A stretch of 64,000 bases of DNA, taken from assembly GCF_910592395.1 (NCBI RefSeq), contig NC_088314.1, positions 14,632,001 to 14,696,000 of the forward strand, in the 5' to 3' direction. Below the pieces are notes generated by a model. It was not told the DNA's origin and ran no database searches. It saw only the letters and a list, made by a program, of their open reading frames with translations. Numbering within the stretch: position 1 is the first letter of the stretch; each line of letters begins with the position of its first letter. The position numbers were made by a program, and so were the translations under genes. Origin of the DNA: Lineus longissimus (lineage: Eukaryota; Nemertea; Pilidiophora; Heteronemertea; Lineidae). Positions 55,888 through 64,000 of the stretch are shown piece by piece.

Positions 55888-58800
55888 CACTTACTTCCTC
55901 GTGATCCATTATTCAATAGCAGCATGACCTGTCCTGGCCTTGGCAATGATACCGACACAGGCTACTGCATAGCTAGCAAAGGTAAGCCTCTCTTATCCTA
56001 TGCCTACTAGGCCTAGTGATGTAATGTTGTCTACAAGGTGAATATCACTTTCTGATTTTCTGCTGTGTTACTATCAGTTATAACATAGCCAACGCATGAG
56101 ATCTAAACTCTCAATTGAGTTAAAGTGTTTTCTACATTTCTTCTAGGATGATCAATGAGATGAATGGTCCAACCCCAACAGTCACACTCCACGATGAGCA
56201 AAAAACGACCTGGTAAACGAGGGGCCTCCTATCTTGGTGAATATGCAAGGGCCGCTGGGATCACATTGGACAACCTGGAAAACGATGTAGTTCCCTTTGT
56301 CAAGGCTGCCACTAACGGGCTTATTCTAGACATTCACAGGAAAGTTCTTGAGCGACAGAGATATGATAGGCCCTTTCCACATAGTTGTTCGAAGTGGTAT
56401 CGTAGTGTTGCAGGCATTCATCCTGACGTTAGTGATGATGACATTTCTCGAGCCATTAATACGTTGCACTCTACTAGGGATGAACTCCGGAGGAAACGTT
56501 TGGATAATGACAAGCACATACTAGATGCTACCATGTTTAGCGTGGATGATTGTCTGACATCTTTTCGGACAAGGCCTACTCGGAAACGGGATAATGAGAC
56601 TTTAGACCAGGATATTCAAGATAGATTAAGCCAGCTGAAGAAATTACGGCTGAAATACCTATCATTCAGGAAACAACTCTTGAATGAGAAAGTTTTTTAC
56701 AAGCCTAGGAATGTGAGGGAGCGTGACAATAGAAAAAACAAGGCAATCAAATATCTTAAATCCAAGTCTGATCTGCTGCAAACCAGGCTAGAAGATCTTG
56801 AAATTCTTGTTCTGAAGTTAAGGTCAAAGTTGACTTATTGGAAAGGGAAAGCTAAGGATCGATCAGATGTTACTCGCAAGCAGAAAATCAAGGACTTAGA
56901 ATCTGAGATTGTGTCGTTGAATCAGAAGGCAGCCATGATGGATGATTGTGCTGATGTGAAAACCATGACTGTGCCAACACTTGTGTCAAATGGTACCTTT
57001 ACAGATGACACACGCCAGTGTATCATGGAACTTGTCAGTTTTGAGGTGGCAACTGACAAAGTAGGCCCAGTCATCAACAGTATTTCTACTCACATCTTTC
57101 ACCATAGCTTGAAAAAGAGAGAAATTCCCCAGCGACAGACAGTTCTAAACATCACAGATGAAGGGCAGTACCTAGTGAAACAGATGTATGGTGATTTCAT
57201 AAAGGAAGCATCTCATTTTGGTTTGCACAAGGATGGCACATCGAGACAGAAACGGTCTATCCTAGGCAACTCTCTTACTCTGCCAACAATGATTTGTCCG
57301 CTTGGATTCCGCCCAGTTGCTACAGAGACTGCTGCCAATATAACATCCACGGCTAAATCGGAGCTTATGCAGGTAGCAGAATGCAGCCACACTGTTGTTA
57401 CTGAAATTGTCAAGAAATTGACTTATTTGATGACAGACCGTGCAGCAAACGAGAAGCTTTCAAATCAACAAATCGGTGCATGGAAAGACGAGCTGATGGC
57501 AGACTTTGACAACCCCGAGGAGCACACCACTGTCCAGGCCTTTTACTGCATGATCCATGTTCTTCTTGGATTCCACTCCTATGGTGTCAAGAAGCTTGAT
57601 GCTTTACAGAAGGAATGTGAGACTGCTGGTTCAAAGTTAGGGAGGGATAGCAAGATCCCATACAGTCGTGAAGTTGCAGGAAAAAGAACAGTTCAATGGA
57701 TAGCTAGTCTTCTTGGTCCTGTCCCAGATGAAAAGAGTGGTCAACGTGCCAGATGGTTGGCTTACTGTAGGACAAAACGAATAAAGTCAGTCATTGGCAG
57801 CTACAAGGATAACCGTTTTAACTGTTTATTTGAAACATCTGGCCAGGTCCTGGTACATCTTCAAGATCTGCTTGACTTCCTTACTCAACTCGAATCGAGC
57901 AACAGGAAAGTCAAATCTGCCTATTTGGATCTGCAAGACAACAGGATTATTGCAATCATCACAGCACTAGCAGCCATTTACCACAAGGTGACAGGCCCAT
58001 ACTGGGATGCCATGACCAGTGGACATTGCAATTACCTCGATCTTCATCAGTACGTGCAGCCAATGTACCGACGCATCAGTGCCTGGGTTGAAGCACCAGA
58101 TTCAATCCTCATGCCAGATGATGACCCCATTTTCGCAGACTTTCCTGGAAAACGAGATTCCCAGATGTTCAAGATTGCAATGGCACCACCAGAAGACATG
58201 GACTACTTTTCAAAATGTGCCAAGGCGATCCTAGAGGGTATGAAAGATTGCTGTGAAAAGCAGTTGTCTGATTTCATCACTGGACCACTCAGCATGCCAG
58301 CAGATGATCATGCCAAAAGCCTGGTGGCAGCAGCACCATGTCACAACATTTCTAGCGAAAGGGACTTTGGGACACTTGATGCTAGCCAACAGAGAAGGCG
58401 TAATGCCACGCTTCATTACCACACCAGCCTGCTTCTCCTGAAGTCAAATCGTAGTCGTTTCAAGGAGTGGATTGATGGAAAGTCGCCTGCTGAACGGCAA
58501 AATCTCTTCAGAAGGGCACGCAAAGGAGGGATTGACATTCGGAAGTCAGCTCGTCAGTTTGAAGCCAATACCTGCAAAGAGATTGAAAATAACACACAGG
58601 ATGAATTTGCCAAGAAACGTAAACGTGATGAAAAGAAGGGGTCAAAAAAGAAGCAGAAGATCAATAGAGCCAAAGGTGTGACGGAAATCCCAGAGGTTGA
58701 TGCTGACATAACTGATAATGAGAGCGAGGAGGAAGATGATGGTCCTCCACTCCCCGATGGTCTTGTAGACAAAGATAATTGGGTTGCTGTTGCATTTGAT

Positions 58801-59319
58801 AATGACTGGTACCCAGGTAAGACATTCCTACTATATTATAAGCCTCTAAAACTTACAATGCTAAGATGAAGTTTTAAAATAAACTTGGACTAGTCAACCA
58901 GTGTCCCTTTCTCTTGTTTGCAGAGAAGCCCTATGAAATCGATATGTAATATATTTGTATCTTCATATCTTCCAGGTCTGGTGACACAAGTTATCAGTGA
59001 GGACCTAGTCAAGGTAGATTTCCTGCACCCAACCAGTCTTCCAGGCCAATACCGTCATCCTGCTGGTTCCAAAGACGAGGAAGAAGTCCAGAAGATCTAT
59101 GTTTTTGGCGGACCCCTGCTTCCTCCGGTTCCAACTAGTGGCGGGCGTCTCTATTCTCTGCCACAGGCAATGCAGTGTGAGAGTGCGTACAAGACCTTCA
59201 AGGAGCGGTTAGTAAAGTTATTCAGTTATTACTACTTGTAGGCCTTAGAGATAGTACATAGTAATAAATGTATTTAACACTGTGACATTTATTTCATCAT
59301 CTATTTTCAGGTACTGGTA
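55888..59319 (+). CDS. Spliced hAT-like transposase-derived protein with C-terminal small domain
   Basis: Exons are 55,888-55,981 (probably non-coding), 56,147-58,816 (ATG at 56,164), 58,976-59,207 and 59,311-59,319 (stop), with canonical sites and matching phases. The protein of about 966 residues begins basic and has a coiled coil at about 170-270. A core with LTLPTMICPLGFRP, MTDRAANEKL (about 423) and YCMIHVLLGFHSYG (about 461) follows. Near 731 it has SERDFGTLDASQQRRRNATL, like the dimerisation part of hAT-like transposases. Then come a bipartite nuclear signal (KKRKRDEKKGSKKKQK, about 816) and an acidic linker. Exon 3 completes a small domain that starts WVAVAFDNDWYPGLVTQV and contains VKVDFLHP. 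I cannot place the superfamily. No frameshift is present, so it is recent or under selection. Confidence 0.75.
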
Positions 59320-59447
59320 ATGCGAAGGGTGTCAAAAAACATGAAAAAGAAGACGACAAATAGTGCCAAAGGTGCCGTCCAACTGTTCATGTCGGTCATA
59401 TCCTTATTCTAAAATGATATTTTTGACAAAATTGTTTTCCTGTTAAG

Positions 59448-59453
59448 AATAAA
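59448..59453 (+). promoter_or_regulatory. Polyadenylation signal
   Basis: AATAAA lies 128 bases after the stop codon of the transposase-like gene, a normal distance. Confidence 0.6.
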
Positions 59454-60272
59454 CCTTTATTGATGATCATGAAAGCATTGTTCTCTTCCATACCTTTATT
59501 TTGATACCTTACAACCTATACTTCTGAATACCATGGCGTGGAAGTCGCAAATTCCTTTGTCGGCCATCTTTGATTAAAAATGGCCACCAATGACCTTGTT
59601 TTGTCCTAGAACTACCTTGCTGAATTGATAATTAGGACATAACTAATGATGATACTCCTTATTTGCTCATCAAGATGTTACTTACCATAGTTGGCGTGTA
59701 GTTGTTCTCATGGTCTGAAAATCCAAGATGGCCGCTTCAAAAGCGCTCGAATGACATCGACGATGAAAAATTTGGATTTGGCAAAAAATTTTAGAATAGA
59801 TAGGTAAACAGCAACATTTTTGGTGAGTCAAGGCCAAAGTTGTCTGACAGTGAAATAAATAGCTGTTTTGCCTTAAGTAGGCCAATTTGAATGACGTGTT
59901 GCACCTACACTATTTCCCTCTAGGATAATAAGAAAAGAGGGGCCGGCGGCCAACGTTGTTTCCCCTATTACTCAACAAGTTGTGGACCGATTTTCAAAAT
60001 TCAAAAACTTTTTTCTCTTTTGCACCTCCCTCTTTCATGAAAAAGTTGAACAAACAACATTTAGGGTATTCTAAATTTTGATGTGGTAATGCTAGTGTAA
60101 GGGATATTGCTTCTTCATTGTCACTTGATTTAGATGTCTAAAAGCTAAGATAATGCAAGTGGGAGAACACTTACGAGTTCGCGGTCTCCAACTCGTAAAT
60201 CGTCCGAGTTCATGGAGCAAGACGGGGAAATCCCTCGTGAAGTGATGACGTAATACGCCAAAACGGAATCAC
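59454..60272. other. Spacer
   Basis: No gene seen. The last 100 bases form a GC-richer approach to the 42-bp repeat. Confidence 0.4.
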
Positions 60273-60314
60273 CTCGGAGTGGGAGTGGGAGTGGGGACGG
60301 TCCGCAACCTCTCT
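60273..60314. repeat. 42-bp terminal-repeat-like sequence, right
   Basis: It is the inverse of 49,234-49,275 with one mismatch (G for A in GCGRACC), ending CAACCTCTCT. Confidence 0.8.
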
Positions 60315-60489
60315 CCTACGAACTGGCGCTACACAAGATAACTGGGTTGTTTCACCCATGCTTTTTTGCCCTATTTTGGTAACATTCGTACACCATTGGT
60401 CGTTACATCAATTCATCTTCATTTTACCAACTTTACGGCATATTCCTTGGGCATATTCAACCAAACCTGCATTGCTAAACAATAAATCT

Positions 60490-60590
60490 ACTGAGGGCGA
60501 AACAACCACGCTGCAACGGCATTCGAGCGAAACTAAATCGCTGAGGGCGAAACGACCACGCTACAACGGCATGAGGCCGAAACGATCGTG
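60490..60590. repeat. Two direct repeats of CTGAGGGCGAAAC units
   Basis: Units of about 50 bp with CTGAGGGCGAAACRACCACG and ACAACGGCAT occur twice in tandem. Confidence 0.7.
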
Positions 60591-61106
60591 AAGCATGTAC
60601 ATGTGCGAAACTAAAAATAGCATTTTTTAATTACTATGCGGTACGAAGATTTATATTCAGATTTTTATTTTTCGAAAGTCCGTAAATTCTGGGTAACACA
60701 GATGGACGCCGATTCAGAGTTATTAATATTCAGCATGCAATACAGTTAATAAATACGCCAGTGGAACTTGTGAAGTGAACACTCTGGGGAACAACATGAT
60801 GGAGGTGCGCTGTTCGGTCCGGCACAATGTTTACGACTTCACAGACTAACAGACGTCATTCTGTACCACCATATAAACTCTCTGCTATACGCAGAGAGTT
60901 AAAAATAGCCCTGGAGATTAGGAGCCCATAAATATCCCAAATTTGCATGTTCTCTGCAAATTTTGTTTTACACTCTTTTTAATAGATGATATAAGCTGTT
61001 TAAATGCAAAAGAAAACACCCTTTGTTTGTTTTTCTTCCAACGGGTAGTTTTCCATGCTGTTCATTTTCAGCTCTTTATTTGTCGGAGACCAGGCTATCC
61101 AAGAAA

Positions 61107-62076
61107 CCAGATTAAGAAACATTGTACATGTATAGTATATAGGTCAAACCAAAGTCGATATGACATGTGATGTATCGTTGCTTGGAGTAAGTACCATAAG
61201 AATATCATCAAAAACAAGTCACTAATAAACGAGATATTGCACTTTTTACCTATTTTAGTTTTGGCCTCCTGGTGGCCGAGTTGAGTACCAGATCAGATCG
61301 AAATTCGGTGTCCGAGGTTACATGACGTAGGGAGTCATGTGTATCAAATTTCAATTTCAAAGCTTTAGTGGTTAAGAAACGTGCCATAGTTACAATCAAA
61401 TGACGAATTTACGCCATTTGACCTCTGTGACCTTGAAAAGCAGGTCAGATCAAAAACTCATATGATATGTGATGTATCCTTGCTAGGAGAACCTACCATA
61501 AAAATGCTATTGAAAACGAATCACTAAAAATAAGCAAGATATTGCACTTCTTACTTTTTCCATTATGGCCCCCTGGTGGCTGAATAAAGAATCAGATCGG
61601 GCCAAAATTCAGCACCAGAGGCTATGTGATATAGGGGGTTATATGTACCAAGTTATAGTTCATAGCTTTAGTGGTTAAGAAACGTGCCATAGTTAACACT
61701 CTAACGACCAATTTATGCCATATGACCTCTGTGACCATGAAAAGTAGGTCAAATTAAAAACCCGTATGATATAAGATGTACATTTGCTATGAGTACCTAC
61801 AACAAAAGTTTCATCGAAAACAAGTCACTAATAAGCGAGATATCACACTTTTTAGATATCAACATTTGGCCCCCCTGGTGGCCAAGTTGATAATCAGATC
61901 GGACCGAAATTTAGTGTCAGAGGTCACCTGACCTAGGGGGTGCTGTGTACAAAGTTTCAAGCTCATAGCCCTAGCGGTTAAGAAACGTGCCACACAGGAT
62001 ACGGACGACGGACGACGGACGACGACGACGACGACACAGGGCTATGGTATAGAGTCCCCTGACGGTGAGCCAAAAA
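61107..62076 (+). repeat. Tandem-monomer element, three monomers
   Basis: Nearly identical to 45,225-46,530 but with one internal monomer missing. It ends with an (ACG)n tract at 62,000-62,035 and GGTGAGCCAAAAA. Confidence 0.85.
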
Positions 62077-62128
62077 GCCACAAAGAGCCATATTGAAGTA
62101 ATTGTAATTGAAATTATAATTGTAATTG

Positions 62129-62221
62129 TAACCTTCTTTAACATCACAAAAACAGTACCTGAGTTTTCACCACTAGAGTAGGATGAAGTCAGTTAAAGAT
62201 TTGTGGTACTGTTCTGCCTTC
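62129..62221. repeat. Dispersed repeat, copy 2
   Basis: Matches 31,597-31,689. Confidence 0.8.
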
Positions 62222-62284
62222 TTGTGACAAGTTTCTCATTTTACCTTCCAATCACAGTCAAAATTTTCTAAAACAACCGGCAAT

Positions 62285-62812
62285 GAGGACAAACTTTTTT
62301 AACCTTGACCTACTTATACCTGAATAGTAGGTCACACTGACCTAAATCTGTGTCAACATGTAGAGATGCCCAATAGGTGTCTACATATCAAATTTAGAGA
62401 ATCTTTGACCAATAGCAAAAAACGTGCCATGATCAAAGAAAATTTAGAGTTCGACCTCTGTGACCTTGAAATGAAGGTCAAATCAAAAACCCATGTGATA
62501 TGTGATGTACATTTATTAGATACACCCACCATAAAATTTTCATCGCTCTAGCTTTAACCATAAGCTTCAAAACGACAAAAAGAGGTTTTCAAATAGCACC
62601 CCCTATATGGCAGACCAGCAGTCAAATTGCACTGATTTTCATTCTGAAGGAAGGTCTTGCCTAGGGGTACCCACACACCAAGTATGAACTTTCTGGGTCA
62701 AGCGGTTAAGAAACGTGCCACGATTTTGTCAAAAGTTAACGACGGACGACGACGACGACGGACGCCAGACGCCGCGGTATCGTATTAGCTCACCTGACAG
62801 GTGAGCTAAAAA
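62285..62812 (+). repeat. Tandem-monomer element with perfect terminal hairpin
   Basis: One and a half monomers with GACCTCTGTGACCTTGAAAT are followed by ACG tracts (62,740-62,765) and the palindrome TTAGCTCACCTGACAGGTGA ... ending GCTAAAAA. Confidence 0.8.
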
Positions 62813-62938
62813 TTAACATATTACAGCCATTTCCTTTCTTATCAAATCAACCCCTAAATCAACTCGCCAGTTATCTATATCATTCACTGTGTTCTCAAGC
62901 CACAGAAAACAAGTCATATTAGTAACCTAGATATTAAT

Positions 62939-63546
62939 GCTGTGTGTTGAGAAACATTGTGTTGTCAATCATAGTGTACACCTGGTGTTTTGTCTTCAGC
63001 ATTACAAGAGCTAGAGGGTTGATTCATGTACATGTCTAATCATCATAAGAAACATTGTGTTAACAATCATAGTGTACACCTAGTGTTTCGTCTTCAGTAC
63101 TGGTAGTATAGGAGCTGAATGGTTGATTCATGTCCATCTCTGATCATCACGCTGTGTGTTAAGAATCATTGTGTTGACAATCATAGTATACACCTAGTGT
63201 TTCATCTTCACTAGTATAGGAGCTGAATGGTTGATTCATGTACATGTCTGATCATCATGCTGTGTGTTAAGAATCATTGAGTTAACAATCATAGTATACA
63301 CCTACTGTTTCGTCTTCAGCATTACAAGAACTAGAGGGTTGATTCTTGTACATGTCTGATCATCATGCTGTGTCTTAAGAATAATTGTGTTAACAATCAT
63401 AGTATACACCTACTCTTTCGTCTTCAGTATTATAAGAGCTGAAGGGTTGATTCATGTACATGTTTGTTTGTGATCATCATGCTGTGTGTTAAGAATCATT
63501 CTGTTAACAATCAAAGTATACACCTAGTGTTTCGTCTCAGTATTAT
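62939..63546. repeat. Satellite of ~105-115 bp, about six units
   Basis: Each unit has AACAATCATAGTATACACCT, TTTCGTCTTCAG, GGTTGATTCATGTACATG and CTGATCATCAT, with a few per cent to about ten per cent variation. Confidence 0.85.
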
Positions 63547-63724
63547 CGCGCATCGCAGAAGATAAACCAAACTATCAACAATGACCACAATCATCCTCCA
63601 GGTGTCAAAAGTGGCGAATGACATGGTGGCCTACCAATGTCATTGCAAGGCAATTATATTATCATTCTTCTAACTGCAGACTGTTTTAATTAAAATTCAA
63701 TGTTTTGGTTCAAACTTCAAAGTT
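63547..63724. repeat. Dispersed repeat, copy 2
   Basis: Matches 28,214-28,392; here it directly follows the last satellite unit. Confidence 0.85.
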
Positions 63725-64000
63725 TATGGACAAATTAAAGCAGGTTTAAAAGAAGGGTGATCTCAGCCAGGAACCTGCAATTCCAACAAGTACAATTGCG
63801 AAGCACGAGGGATAGTTTGAAAGGTTTAAGCCCCATACATTAATCAACCCTACCATGTAGAATTTCTCAAATCCTATCCAGCTTAGCCTTCGGAATTCAT
63901 TTTGCCTATTTCTAGGGAGTTCAGCATCACCACAGATTACGTCATGGACGGCAGCGAATGTCTCACACAATCAGCTGTTTTCATAAGTTTTCAAATTATT
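63725..64000. other. No recognisable feature
   Basis: A 74-codon minus-strand frame (63,970-63,746) has no motif I know. Confidence 0.3.

Noticed and set aside
1-64000. tRNA, 5S rRNA or hammerhead ribozyme genes
   Set aside because: I looked for B-box-like GTTCRANNC and CTGATGA...GAAA patterns and saw no candidate with the needed partner elements; a covariance-model search would settle it.

Overview
The window is nuclear DNA of an invertebrate metazoan. It has spliced genes with GT-AG introns, a tandem U2 snRNA locus, several non-LTR retrotransposon copies and many DNA-transposon families. The dispersed repeats look like those of marine invertebrate genomes (lophotrochozoans, amphioxus, ambulacrarians). 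I cannot fix the phylum from sequence alone. More than half of the window is mobile or repetitive DNA.

Layout. 1-15,032: a tandem U2 snRNA array (unit about 1.1 kb, with a nearly identical spacer at 2,669-3,595 and 9,435-10,361) in which every U2 copy is broken. The invaders are non-LTR elements of the APE-endonuclease, Tx1/Keno-like type, whose 3' ends join U2 at one and the same nucleotide, and a 2.5-kb DNA transposon with TTAA target duplication. That transposon carries a THAP-domain gene and, antisense, a complete three-exon gene for a P2X7 'ballast' (P2RX7 C-terminal) domain protein. 15,881-16,812 and 26,120-27,430: two inverted copies of a TA-flanked element filled with a 21/22-bp satellite. 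Between them lie an apparently intact SAM-UIM-HECT ubiquitin ligase gene (17,774-22,865) and a spliced DDE-integrase gene on the minus strand (24,169-26,095).

27,431-36,600: a Helitron-type RPA-like gene remnant, a 36-bp perfect palindrome and a spliced Tc1/IS630-type transposase with one nonsense codon. 36,626-48,658: a BEN-domain gene whose five coding exons are spread over 12 kb. Its introns hold a Helitron Rep-helicase fragment, tandem-monomer elements and MITEs, and its BEN domain appears to be frameshifted.

49,234-60,314: an 11-kb interval bounded by 42-bp inverted repeats (41/42 identical). It holds a DUF3987-like P-loop gene with a clear TATA promoter, a divergent ISXO2/Merlin-type transposase, and a spliced ~966-residue transposase-like gene with a C-terminal exon-encoded small domain. 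61,107-63,724: more tandem-monomer elements, a ~110-bp satellite and dispersed repeats shared with 28 kb and 31 kb.

The two most unusual items are the P2X7-ballast gene travelling inside a TIR transposon, which could explain the spread of this domain in invertebrates, and the possible three-gene 11-kb element. Exon joins were checked by hand for splice sites and phase; family names rest on motif recognition, not on database searches.
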